A DNA stretch of 43,609 bases from Paenibacillus macquariensis (GTDB lineage Bacteria > Bacillota > Bacilli > Paenibacillales > Paenibacillaceae): NCBI RefSeq assembly GCF_900156375.1, contig NZ_FTNK01000026.1, positions 1 to 43,609 on the forward strand, in the 5' to 3' direction. Below, piece by piece: positions 16,693-25,013 of the stretch (positions are counted from its first letter, which is position 1; each line of letters starts with the position of its first letter). The position numbers were made by a program, and so were the translations under genes. The notes under the pieces were generated by a model, which saw nothing but the letters and a program-made list of their open reading frames with translations, made no database searches and was not told the origin of the DNA.

Positions 16693-16889
16693 TTAATGTG
16701 GTACTTGGGATCCGAAATCGTCTCTACTGGACTTGTCAGCGTTGTAGAATACCACGTCTCCGTCTTTTAAATTGAATAGATTGTTATACGATCATACCCT
16801 TCCATTTGCCACTGATTCATGAGTGGTGCGTTAATATACTGCAAATGAGGTTTACTCGTGTTCCCATATTGAATCGATTCAGTTCTCAT
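16693..16889 (-). pseudogene. frameshifted small gene, family not recognised
   Basis: GAGGGTGT precedes ATG 16889, then MRTESIQYGNTSKPHLQYIN, APLMNQWQMEGYDRITIYS and a stop. The other frame continues NLKDGDVVFYNADKSSRDDF and ends GSQVPH at 16693, just before the terminator. One indel near 16773 separates the halves; repaired it would give a protein of about 65 residues. Its place next to the antitoxin-like pair suggests a former member of the same module. Confidence 0.55.
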
Positions 16890-17063
16890 ACACCCTCAAA
16901 GGTAGTATAATATAAATTAGAAATATTATACATTTTATAGTGGGGTTCTTTCTTTAGTGTAGTTCTTTCCATCTCTGACCTTCTCGATTCTTTCAACTTT
17001 TTTTCTGAATGCGGAGATTGAAAGTAGGAAATAATAATTGGTATAGAAAAGGGGGAAATAAAT

Positions 17064-17504
17064 ATGTTGAAAAAAATATTTTTAATAGCCTTTGCAGTGA
17101 CTATAATTTCAGGAGTGGCATTAAGTGCAAATTCAACAGCGGATTCCTATCCAGAATCGGTAACCGTAAATAAGACAGTAGCAAATCCTGTTAACACTGA
17201 TCTTCCATTAAATACTGTAGATTCAGTAGAATCAAGACTCGCAAAGATGTATTTTGGTGAACTTTATACACCCTATGGCATTTTCGTTCGAGTATATGAA
17301 CAAAGTATCTTCAAGGAATCTGAGATAGCAAGAAAGTTAGATCAAATCGGATCTAATACGAATCAACTAATCCTTGAATGCGGGATTTTCTTAAAAGGAG
17401 ATGAATCAACAATAGCGGATTCGTATCCCCAACCGATAATTGTAAATGAAACAGAGGAAAATCCTGTTAACACTGATGTTCCATTAAGTTCAGAAAATAG
17501 GTAA
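17064..17504 (+). CDS. secreted protein with duplicated SYP...NPVNTD segment
   Basis: A 146-residue precursor. Residues 1-25 form a signal peptide (LKKIFLIAFAVTIISGVALS, cleavage near SAN). The mature part begins and ends with the same motif: ADSYPESVTVNKTVANPVNT then DLPL near residues 26-50, and ADSYPQPIIVNETEENPVNT then DVPL near 118-142. Between them is a charged helical region. The layout recalls Phr/NprX-type propeptides or other processed secreted peptides, but no Rap-type receptor is adjacent, so this is only a possibility. AAGGGGG stands 8 bases before the ATG and a strong terminator follows. Confidence 0.7.
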   Translation: MLKKIFLIAFAVTIISGVALSANSTADSYPESVTVNKTVANPVNTDLPLNTVDSVESRLAKMYFGELYTPYGIFVRVYEQSIFKESEIARKLDQIGSNTNQLILECGIFLKGDESTIADSYPQPIIVNETEENPVNTDVPLSSENR

Positions 17505-17516
17505 GTACATAAAGAA

Positions 17517-17549
17517 GGAGCAGTTGTCTCTCGACAACTGCTCCTTTTT
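17517..17549 (+). terminator. Rho-independent terminator
   Basis: A 12-bp perfect stem GGAGCAGTTGTC / GACAACTGCTCC with a 4-base loop, followed by TTTTTC, 12 bases after the stop of the secreted-protein gene. Confidence 0.92.
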
Positions 17550-17565
17550 CGCTTACTTGATTTAC

Positions 17566-17706
17566 TTAATCATTGACAGATCCATATCCACTTATAACGG
17601 TGTTACCAATATTTTGGATCACTAAATAATAAGTACCAGATTGAACACCATTAAATGCTATTGTTTTAGTAGCGCTAAGGGAGAAACGTATGGCCGTCCG
17701 ACCAGC
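17566..17706 (-). pseudogene. C-terminal fragment of a secreted beta-sandwich protein
   Basis: The minus strand reads GRTAIRFSLSATKTIAFNGV, then QSGTYYLVIQNIGNTVISGY and GSVND before TAA 17566-17568. The SGTYYLVIQN pattern is typical of the C-terminal beta-sandwich of exported proteins. There is no start; the upstream side runs into repeat DNA. Confidence 0.5.
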
Positions 17707-17970
17707 CTAAAGTTAGCGGTACATATTTTTATCATCCGACATAGCTATAATTTTATGCAATGATAACTGCTTTCCTAGAAGTAGCCTTTCCATATAAAGC
17801 GTAATAGTACATTTTAATCTCTATCGGCATTCGGACTATATTCTTGGCCTCAAACGACAATCGGAACAGATTCTTGACAATGCGCAATGACAAGAATCTG
17901 TTCCGATAAAACAAAAAAAACCGCGATTTACGCGGATATTAATCGGGCTATATTCTTGTCATCTTACAAT
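17707..17970 (+). repeat. ACAAGTTCTTGT repeat family, copy D
   Basis: The stretch starts with degenerate modules (GGTACATATTTTTATCATCC at 17717, CGGACTATATTCTTGGCC near 17839). A hairpin follows: CGGAACAGATTCTTG with GACAAGAATCTGTTCCG (17889-17905). Then come ACCGCG / CGCGGAT (17920-17938) and CTATATTCTTGTCATC. The order of parts is that of copies A-C, but the arms read ACAGATTCTTG instead of ACAAGTTCTTG on both sides. Confidence 0.75.
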
Positions 17971-18014
17971 TATTATCTATACTAGTATCTGACATCACCT
18001 CTCTATCCTTTCAA

Positions 18015-18239
18015 CTATTTATTCTTCTGCTTTGCAACTTGCATACCGCCGATGATAAGCATGATAATCCCAATTACTGCTAGAATAATCCGAACTAAGA
18101 ATGGACTCAATGAAAACACAGTTTCACCTTGCCAGTACAATCCGAACAACCTTTCATTCAGCCCCACAATCGCCAATAATGGCTTAAGAAACAAACTCAG
18201 CGCTAATAATACTATCCCCCAAATAATATTGCTATTCAT
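18015..18239 (-). CDS. small membrane protein
   Basis: A 74-residue protein with two hydrophobic helices (IIWGIVLLALSLFLKPLLAI and VRIILAVIGIIMLIIGGM), a short polar link (NERLFGLYWQGETVF) and a basic C-terminus. AAGAGG stands 9 bases before the ATG. No family recognised. It directly follows the first immunity-gene paralogue on the same strand. Confidence 0.65.
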   Translation of the reverse strand: MNSNIIWGIVLLALSLFLKPLLAIVGLNERLFGLYWQGETVFSLSPFLVRIILAVIGIIMLIIGGMQVAKQKNK

Positions 18240-18307
18240 TGATTCAAAACCTCTTTTCCAATTAAGATAAATGATGATTAGTTCACAATAAAACGATCTA
18301 TCATTGC

Positions 18308-19084
18308 CTAATCTAATTCAGCACGTGAGAATAAATCCCTAATGGAATCATCGTCCTCACAAGCATCCTTAAATCCGAGCACAAATCTTTGTATAGCTTC
18401 TCTATTGTCAGAATAAGCGCAGAACATACTCGCTTCTGGATCAAATTGTACGATGTCTACCAACTCAGGCATTTTTTCCTCAAGGAAAACAGCCGCCAAG
18501 GAACCCCAATCATAACCGCCACCTTCGAATCCCTCGTCTTCCCGACTTTTAAAAATTTCTTTTTTATAAGTACCAACATTCAAAATGACTGACGCACTAC
18601 CATTATCTTGCACTCTTAGCACAAATGGTTTAATTTTGTCTGCAACATTTACTACAGAATTCAGTTTTTCAACCTTAGTTTGTTCGTTCATCGCTTTCAA
18701 AGCGGCAGATTGCTTGAGTTTCTTTTTCTTTCGGTCTACTTTACCTCGGCTCCAATTTAATAATGCCAAAGTAGCTCCATCTTTTGGATCTAGCTTATTT
18801 GTAATTTCAAGTTCTCTTAATGCTTCCGCATATTGTTCAAGGTAATAGTAGGAGTAGCCCACGCGAAAATGTCAAAGAGGGTCATTCTCACCTAGTTTTG
18901 CAATAGTCAAAAGCTGTTGAAGTGCTTCATCGTAGCGTTCCAGATTATTCATAGCTCTTGCCAATAAATTGACCGTATCATAATTTCTGTCTGATTGGGG
19001 GATTTCCATAATTCTATCTACTATTTTTTTATGTTCACCTTCTTGATGCCAAATAATAAGTTGTGCGAAAGGGTCTTTTTCCAT
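18308..19084 (-). pseudogene. TPR-Imm51 immunity protein interrupted by an in-frame TGA
   Basis: Two adjacent frames are one gene. The first part (19084-18872) starts MEKDPFAQLIIWHQEGEHKK and ends GENDPL before a TGA; the same frame goes on HFRVGYSYYYLEQYAEAL. The intact paralogue at 23736-24503 has Trp at this place (HDPLWHFRIGYAYYY), so TGG became TGA. The N-terminal 115 residues are tetratricopeptide-like and the C-terminal 125 (GGYDWGSLAAVFLEEKMPEL, VQFDPEASMFCAYSDN) resemble Imm51, a polymorphic-toxin immunity family. The start is ATG 19084 (AGAGG upstream), matching the paralogue. Confidence 0.8.
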
Positions 19085-19359
19085 TACTTTGCCTCTTTTC
19101 GTTTGTAAGATAGTATCTATTTCAATCATGTTACCTGTATCATTTGGGTTACATTCACAAACTTTTTTGAAAAAGGAATTGCATCACCAAATTGTTTAAA
19201 CGAGCATAAGATAAGCGCCTTGTTCATATAAGTTCAATGAATTTTACCACCTATTATCCAAATCTTTCTTAAATCAACTATCACCATTATTAAATTATCA
19301 TTTTGAAAAATAAGGATATTGTTCTATGATTGGACCCCAAAAAGGTCATATAAAAGCAT
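19085..19359. other. intergenic region with a faint coding remnant
   Basis: On the minus strand, short stretches such as LNLYEQGAYLMLV and FFKKVCECNPNDTGNMIEID are in frame with the gene at 18308-19084, but stops intervene. They may be the wreck of a preceding gene. Nothing else is seen. Confidence 0.35.
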
Positions 19360-19803
19360 TCACCATTCATAAAAATTATCCTCGATCAGCGCCTCGAATG
19401 AATCCGCTAATAACTCGATCTCCCCGCTATCGTGGTAACAAATGAAAACGTTTCCTGCCTCGTTGATTATAATCGGATCGCCGGAACCATCCATAGAGAT
19501 GACATAGCTGGTTTGTAAAACCTCTGCAAAGGGAGGCTCCTTGAATTGCTCGCGGGCCCCAAGAGTCAAATCGACAACCGTTTCGTTTCCGAGACTGGAG
19601 CCATTTGAGAATGCATATACCGCAAGACCTGCATATGCCCCCCCAAACGTCCGGATAAAATGTACATAATCCTCATGAAAGTTTACTTTCAGACGCTGCT
19701 CTGCATTAGCAATTTCCTCTTGGCTCGCCGGACTGCCTAGGATTGTGCTATTATCCTCCCGATGAAGGAAAGTATTTAATCTCTTCATTAATGTATCATT
19801 CAT
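19360..19803 (-). CDS. SMI1/KNR4 (SUKH) family protein, putative immunity protein
   Basis: A 147-residue soluble protein with the SUKH layout: an N-terminal helix (MKRLNTFLHREDNSTILGSP), the ASQEEIANAEQRLKVNFHED motif, YVHFIRTFGGAYAGL, a central beta-sheet and the ending DSFEALIEDNFYEW. SUKH proteins protect against secreted or contact-dependent toxins, often nucleases. GGGAGGG lies 10 bases before the ATG. It is in a same-strand run of immunity-type genes with no toxin gene in view. Confidence 0.88.
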   Translation of the reverse strand: MNDTLMKRLNTFLHREDNSTILGSPASQEEIANAEQRLKVNFHEDYVHFIRTFGGAYAGLAVYAFSNGSSLGNETVVDLTLGAREQFKEPPFAEVLQTSYVISMDGSGDPIIINEAGNVFICYHDSGEIELLADSFEALIEDNFYEW

Positions 19804-19858
19804 AGGATAGCCGCCCTCCCTGCCAATTAATTCGAATTAGCTACCGTTCAAGCCCTCG

Positions 19859-20356
19859 CTATCGCAGCTCTATTGTATTAGACATGATTAATTGAAAAAA
19901 ATCTTCAAGACTATTTGCTATTTTTTCTACCTCTTCGAATTCAGGCTCATATCCTTGTACAATAGCACCTATATCATTCGTTAGATCAATTGCATAGAAT
20001 GAATATCCATCATCAACTGACATAACTATGGGTAGATATTTATCCCACCATGAAGTTATTTCTGATTTCCATTTCTCATCATTCTCTGCAGCTTCTAAGC
20101 TTAACACTTCAAATTCATTCCATTTAAATGCACTATCCGAGTTGTTATTATACTCATCCTCACATATAAACCATGTTTTCTCACTAGGTGTTATGCATTC
20201 TTTAACCCTTTTTAGAAAATCTAAATAACCTTCGGGAATTTCTTTATACCTGGATGCTATACTATCATTTAAATTTAATTCATATTCAGATTTATCAGTT
20301 ATATCCCATCCATTATCTTTAGTCCAACTAATGAATTCACTATACTTCTTATTCAT
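19859..20356 (-). CDS. SMI1/KNR4 (SUKH) family protein, putative immunity protein
   Basis: A 165-residue acidic protein. The hallmarks are IASRYKEIPEGYLDFLKRVK (the helix-loop that opens the SUKH fold), a Trp-rich centre (SEITSWWDKYLPIVMSVDDG), YSFYAIDLTNDIGAIVQGYE and a C-terminal helix SLEDFFQLIM. TAGGAGGAAGT precedes the ATG. It lies 55 bases upstream of the other SUKH gene on the same strand and the two are unlike in sequence, so they would face different toxins (inference). Confidence 0.85.
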   Translation of the reverse strand: MNKKYSEFISWTKDNGWDITDKSEYELNLNDSIASRYKEIPEGYLDFLKRVKECITPSEKTWFICEDEYNNNSDSAFKWNEFEVLSLEAAENDEKWKSEITSWWDKYLPIVMSVDDGYSFYAIDLTNDIGAIVQGYEPEFEEVEKIANSLEDFFQLIMSNTIELR

Positions 20357-20475
20357 ACTTCCTCCTACTGGTTGATCACCCTTATGCTAGACACTGCACC
20401 TCTTAACCAAATGCTCTCATAAGAATTGCTCGAAATTTGCCAGTTTCCTAGTGCCTGTTTATTTCCTCATATCAT

Positions 20476-21684
20476 TCAGTAATCACGAACTGAATCGAAC
20501 CAGTGTTGAGCCATCTCCTCTGTTATAGGCTGGCCAATCAAGTGATCAGACTGGCTGAGTTGCCAAACCGCTTCACCAAGGTCTTCTCGTTCGGTGGTTT
20601 CGATATCTTTGAGGGTATTGAAGCGTACGGTGAAAGCGGTAATGGCTGCCTCGGCATCGGCAAAGCTGCGGGCCTGGGCCAAGGTTGCCTGTGCAATGTT
20701 GTAAGCTTCGTTAGCCAGCTTGGCCAGACGTTTAGGCCAGGACGAGAACGGGCGGCCAAACTCGGTCGTCCACCACTCAGGTTTTCGCAATTGGCTCACT
20801 GAAGCATGGCCGGTCCACGCTCGTGTTTTAGCACGTGTTTTCATTTGTTGCTTTAGGCGCTTGCCCGCGATCTCTTCCACATTGTAGGCGATAAATCTGT
20901 CAAGTAACGGCCATACGTTCAAAGGCGGCAAGTCCCCCAGATCAGGCATGTAGCGCAGTTCCAGATTCGTTAACCGGTCATGACGAGCCAGTAAGTCCAC
21001 GTCGCAGAAGTTCCCCCACAAACTCAGTGAGTTAAGATTTGGGAACCGATTCAGACACTCCAGCGAGATGGGCTGTCCTAGCGGCGCGTTCTGTAGCGTT
21101 AGACTCGTTACTTGGTGCAATTCACCCAGGTCGGGCAACAAGAAAGAATTATTATTCTTACGTCTGCTAGTGCGCGGCGATAGAACCAGAGAAGATGGCA
21201 TATCGCCAGTGGCCGTGAATCGTGATAGATCGCCGGACAAGCTCAGGCGTAATTGCCGCTTTGGAAGCTTCAGGCTCAGTTGGCCCTCAGTCTGGTCCAA
21301 CTTGATATGTAAGCCATGCAAATTGGACTGGCTTGCGTCCACCACTGTGTCTTCAGACAAGATCGGAGCCCACGTCATCTCTTCAATAGGACGTTTCTGT
21401 GCCCAGTCAAAAAAGCCTGCGTCACTGCCTGTATAGTACAGAAATCGCGGCCAGGACGAGCCCCCCGGAGTGGCAAAGGCATCGAATACGGTCCAATCGA
21501 TGATCCCATCAGGTGCAACGTGAAGATCTGCCTTCTTCCCCAATTGCGATGGTCCAATGGATATGCTGCCCACACCGGGCTGAATGACAAGAGTGTGACT
21601 GCGAGGACCTGTCAGGTCGATGGGAAAACGACCATCTTCTCTTATGGAAGCAGCAGGAGGACGAGCATGATTATCATTTGGCAT
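20476..21684 (-). CDS. leucine-rich-repeat-like protein in the immunity cluster
   Basis: A 402-residue soluble protein, clearly more GC-rich than its neighbours. Residues about 170-270 hold LRR-like units (LGELHQVTSLTLQNAP, LNRFPNLNSLSLWGN, RHDRLTNLELRYMPDL, LPPLNVWPLLDRFIAYN), before that a beta-rich domain, and after it a helical Ala-rich domain (LAKLANEAYNIAQATLAQAR). AAAGGAAG lies 6-8 bases before the ATG. I do not recognise the whole protein; its place and composition point to a horizontally gained immunity or partner protein. Confidence 0.7.
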   Translation of the reverse strand: MPNDNHARPPAASIREDGRFPIDLTGPRSHTLVIQPGVGSISIGPSQLGKKADLHVAPDGIIDWTVFDAFATPGGSSWPRFLYYTGSDAGFFDWAQKRPIEEMTWAPILSEDTVVDASQSNLHGLHIKLDQTEGQLSLKLPKRQLRLSLSGDLSRFTATGDMPSSLVLSPRTSRRKNNNSFLLPDLGELHQVTSLTLQNAPLGQPISLECLNRFPNLNSLSLWGNFCDVDLLARHDRLTNLELRYMPDLGDLPPLNVWPLLDRFIAYNVEEIAGKRLKQQMKTRAKTRAWTGHASVSQLRKPEWWTTEFGRPFSSWPKRLAKLANEAYNIAQATLAQARSFADAEAAITAFTVRFNTLKDIETTEREDLGEAVWQLSQSDHLIGQPITEEMAQHWFDSVRDY

Positions 21685-21815
21685 TTCTATCTTCCTTTCT
21701 TCTAAATCATATCAAGTCAATTCGGAAAGTGCAGAAATTGGTCCATGCCATGCGTGGCCTCCTTGACGACAGGACTCACATCTCAGAGCATGCATCTTGC
21801 AATCCTGCTAAATAA

Positions 21816-21852
21816 AAAAACACCGCTTCGTTTGGTGACGCGAGGGTGTCAA
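21816..21852 (-). terminator. Rho-independent terminator
   Basis: On the minus strand an imperfect stem ACACCCTCGC / GCGGTGT is followed by TTTTTTTATTT. It ends the gene 21871-22359. Confidence 0.7.
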
Positions 21853-21870
21853 AGTCACACACTGACCAAC

Positions 21871-22359
21871 TTATAACAGCTCATCTGCGATCATTTTTGC
21901 CTTTTCCGCAAGCTCCCTCATATCATCGGTCGGAACAAGCTCGGCTAAATTGTAGGACAGCGGATTACGGGAAAACTTGTTCAATTCTTCCCGAAGCAGG
22001 TTTCTTTTTTCTTCGGAGGCATCAATATAAAGTTTGCACGGCTGCCTAGTCTCATCCAAATCATGCAAATCAACATAACCTGTTTTAAGACACTCCAACA
22101 CAATGGCTGAAAGATCGATTAGAGCACCGCAGGCAATATCAAGTTCTACCCGAAACGTGCCGTTAGCACTTCTCCTATCAAATCCAATATTTCCGCCGGT
22201 TTTCAAGTCTCCCTCAGAAAGCAGAATATCGAAACCCAGGTCCTTTAAAATCTGATTGAGCGTCACATCCGTTAAGTCCAATTGTTCCAAATAGTCTATT
22301 AATGCCAGCGAATCATCGGAACCGCCAATTAAATATCCCCACCATTTGCTTATGTACAT
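21871..22359 (-). CDS. hypothetical protein in the immunity cluster
   Basis: About 162 residues, acidic, soluble, mainly helical. Features are a hydrophobic start (MYISKWWGYLIGGSDDSLAL), IDYLEQLDLTDVTLNQILKD and a C-terminal helix (DDMRELAEKAKMIADELL). The frame opens at ATG 22386, but GTGGGGAAG stands 4 bases before ATG 22359, which is the better start. No family is recognised; an immunity role rests only on its neighbours. Confidence 0.65.
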   Translation of the reverse strand: MYISKWWGYLIGGSDDSLALIDYLEQLDLTDVTLNQILKDLGFDILLSEGDLKTGGNIGFDRRSANGTFRVELDIACGALIDLSAIVLECLKTGYVDLHDLDETRQPCKLYIDASEEKRNLLREELNKFSRNPLSYNLAELVPTDDMRELAEKAKMIADELL

Positions 22360-22501
22360 GTTCTTCCCCACTTTCTCTTTAGGCATTGTAATTTTCTAAA
22401 TAAGATAGTTTCATCATACACCTGGAATGCCTTTTCAGTTGTTTGTTCTGCAAAGGTCCCTGAAACGATTCCCTCCGAAAATCCTGACATCTAAGGAAAT
22501 G

Positions 22502-23424
22502 CTACTTGTTGAGGACTAATGAATTATTGAATTTAGTAATCGTTTCCTTAGAAACTTTTTCACTGTATAGGTCTTCATTTTGCTTCCAATATAGTAATGT
22601 CTTTTTCATAGAGATGGCGAACTCAGGATAAGCAAGATTGTAATGGAATCCAATGCCAACTGTAGCTAGTAGGCATTGTGTGTATTTAGGGAGCTCGCCC
22701 ACAATTTTGAAGAACATATCGTTATACTCAAAATAAGGAATACGCTCTTTAGCATAATCATAGCTCAACGGATAGGTAGTAATGCGGGCAGTCTTACCTT
22801 CAAAAGCGGCATACTTGTTCGCTTCTCCCGATACTCCCTCCCAGCTGAAGTTGGTCAGGCGAGAGGCTAGAAAATCGTTATAATCGGGTTCAGAGTGCTG
22901 CTCAATATCGGTGAATGCTATGCGCATTGAACCACGGTTACGATAAAAGGCGCAGTCGATAATGATTATGCCGCCGTATAAGCCACTGGGATATTGAAAA
23001 GTAAGGCAGCTACCATTGTGATAATCACTTTCAACTTGCGTAGGTGGCTTGACCCTCTTTTTTGCTATACTTTTGGGCATGCTAATTTTGGTGATAAATG
23101 TATGTAAATACTTTTTTCGCTTGTTAATAAATTGTACATTGGCTCCAAGCTGTTCACAGACAGTTAAGTCACTCCCACTCTCAATGATCTGAGCGACTTC
23201 TCTAACAGCGAATCATCTAAGGATTTCGTTTCCCAAAGGCAGTAGGACAACGCAAATAATACATTGTTTCTATCATCGGTATTATTTAAGCTATAAGTAA
23301 ATTTCTCTTGTAACTCGCTTATAATTTGAGTAACTTCAGAACCCTGATTGTACTGCTCATAGAAATATTCCTTGATCTCACACGAGGTGTCATTACCAAA
23401 AACCTCAGCACTCCATGTTCCCAT
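22502..23424 (-). pseudogene. DUF4259-like immunity-type gene with a single frameshift
   Basis: The 5' part (from ATG 23424, AGAGGTGATGAGCGT upstream) reads MGTWSAEVFGNDTSCEIKEY and FALSYCLWETKSLDDSLLEK, the start of a DUF4259-type protein. It then leaves frame and stops at 23164. One base over, the sequence continues without a break: EVAQIIESGSDLTVCEQLG, then KRKKYLHTFITKISMPKSIA and a second domain rich in aromatic residues (QYPSGLYGGIIIIDCAFYRN, YNDMFFKIVGELPKYTQCLL) to 22502. The indel lies near 23200. The ATG at 23080 has no ribosome site, so the downstream part is not a separate gene. Repaired, the protein has about 305 residues. Confidence 0.72.
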
Positions 23425-23589
23425 ACGCTCATCACCTCTGGAAAGTTATATGCTACTGTAAAGCTTCTACTACTGATAATCCTATTAATCTCGATTTCCT
23501 TTTTCACAACCATCAATTCTGTAGGAGATGAGTATTCTGCCAAATACACGAGCTTGTGTGAGATAATCAAATCATACGGTGTCGCAAAA

Positions 23590-23665
23590 CAATAATCGGA
23601 TCAAGTTTGTGTCGTTGAGAAATGACACAAACTTGATCCGATTATAAAAAAAACTCGCTACAATT
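23590..23665 (+). repeat. ACAAGTTCTTGT repeat family, copy E (short form)
   Basis: A perfect 19-bp stem, ATCGGATCAAGTTTGTGTC / GACACAAACTTGATCCGAT (23597-23615 and 23626-23644), then ATAAAAAAAACTCGC. The arms differ from all other copies at the same positions on both sides. It lies between the Imm51 gene and the DUF4259-like gene and may end the Imm51 transcript on either strand. Confidence 0.75.
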
Positions 23666-23735
23666 AAGGAGTATTTGGATCGGCTAATGTCATTTCGATG
23701 CAACAGAGGATACTGTTGTACCTTGATATTTCTAA

Positions 23736-24503
23736 TCAATCTAATACAGCTCGTGAAAATAGGTCTTTCATTAATGAGTCATCTTCACATGCTTCCTTAA
23801 AGGCGATTGCAAAACTAAGTATGGCTTCTTTATTGTCTGTATAAATGCAGAACGTATCGGCTTCCGGGTCAAATCGTATGATATCAACTAAGTGAGGCAT
23901 TTTTTCTTCAAGAAACACCGCTGCTAATGAACCCCAATCATAGCCATTGCCCTCAACTCCTTCTTCGGCTCGTGTTTGAAAAATTTCATGCTTATATTTG
24001 CCAGCACTTAAAATCATTGATATGCTTCCATTATTATGCGCAACTAGCCCAAATGGGTTTATTTTTTCTTCAATTTCTAACAAACGGGGGTCAGTCCCAA
24101 TCCGCATCCCCTTTTCAACGTTCACTTTATGGATGGTTTCATTTCCTGCTCTAGCAGCGGCGTTGCGGCTCATTTCTAAAAACGTCCTGCCATGTGAATC
24201 TTCAGGATCTAATGCTACAGCTTGTTCAAAAGCAACTATCGCTTCCTTATACTGTTCTAGGTAATAATAAGCATATCCTATTCGGAAATGCCAAAGAGGG
24301 TCGTGCTCGCCTTGCTCTTGCACAGATAAAAAATATTGGATAGCTTCTTTATAGTTTTCTTGATTATTCAATGCTCTTGCCAAATGGCAAACTAAGTCAT
24401 AGTCCCTGTCTGCTTCGGGTATTTCCATAATTTTGTTAATGATTTTCTCATACTGGCTCTTATTATGCCAAAGAGTGAGCTGCTTCAGTAGATCATTATT
24501 CAT
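23736..24503 (-). CDS. TPR-Imm51 family immunity protein
   Basis: A 255-residue soluble protein. Residues 1-115 carry about three tetratricopeptide units (DLVCHLARALNNQENYKEAI, HFRIGYAYYYLEQYKEAIVA, DPEDSHGRTFLEMSRN). Residues 130-255 form an Imm51-like domain with GNGYDWGSLAAVFLEEKMPH, LVDIIRFDPEADTFCIYTDN and FKEACEDDSLMKDLFSRAVL. Imm51 domains are named as immunity proteins of bacterial polymorphic toxin systems. GAGGAGAGG stands 9 bases before the ATG. It is the intact paralogue of the broken gene at 18308-19084. Confidence 0.82.
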   Translation of the reverse strand: MNNDLLKQLTLWHNKSQYEKIINKIMEIPEADRDYDLVCHLARALNNQENYKEAIQYFLSVQEQGEHDPLWHFRIGYAYYYLEQYKEAIVAFEQAVALDPEDSHGRTFLEMSRNAAARAGNETIHKVNVEKGMRIGTDPRLLEIEEKINPFGLVAHNNGSISMILSAGKYKHEIFQTRAEEGVEGNGYDWGSLAAVFLEEKMPHLVDIIRFDPEADTFCIYTDNKEAILSFAIAFKEACEDDSLMKDLFSRAVLD

Positions 24504-24693
24504 CTTTGTAACCTCTCCTCTAACTTTAATAAAATTATGATTTCCATATATTAGAATAACCCATATGATCTATGCTCTGCAAATCATTAACTGGTAATCT
24601 ATCGTGAAAGTCAAACTTGCCCTAAATATCTATATAAAACCCAAAAAATATCTTGACATTTCAGAATCGGCCTAATAACCAAGGTTTAAGCAA

Positions 24694-24972
24694 TTGAATC
24701 ATAGCGAGTGCGCCGGTGCGCCTATTCTAAAGGGCTTATGGGATCGGATTGACTTCTCACTTCTGCTCACTCAATCCGGAATCATGAAACGTAGTGGAAC
24801 TCCGTCTTGGCTTGTTTGCTTTCTCTATGTTGTCGGTATATATACTAGGTGGTCTTTTCACAATTGGAATTATTCGGGAAATGAAGCGAGGGGTAAACTT
24901 ATGAGTGAAGTGTGGATACATGCTATGCATGGTGTGCCTTGGACGCCTAAAAAAATGAAAGCAGAAAAATGA
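24694..24972 (+). pseudogene. IS4-family transposase N-terminus joined to gene debris
   Basis: From TTG 24694 the first 48 or so residues (SECAGAPILKGLWDRIDFSL, LLTQSGIMKRSGTPSWLVCF, LYVVG) match the N-terminus of IS4-type transposases. After VVGIY the match ends. In another frame 24840-24902 reads LGGLFTIGIIREMKRGVNL and stops, overlapping an ATG that opens a 23-codon ORF (MSEVWIHAMHGVPWTPKK) with its own AGGGG. So the end of one gene and the start of another have been placed against the transposase stub. Confidence 0.6.
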
Positions 24973-25013
24973 GTCGGTCGGTTGTCCGAATTACTTCTGG
25001 ACGGTCATATTTA

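Noticed and set aside
17018..17047. Sigma-A promoter TTGAAA-N18-TATAGA before the secreted-protein gene
   Set aside because: The start point would fall on the ribosome site, leaving almost no leader.
18308..18862. Independent short Imm51 gene starting at GTG 18862
   Set aside because: There is no ribosome site and the frame continues directly from the upstream TPR part across a TGA; the paralogue shows one gene.
22502..23080. Independent gene from ATG 23080
   Set aside because: The frame is open upstream and continues the DUF4259-like protein after a one-base shift; no ribosome site precedes the ATG.
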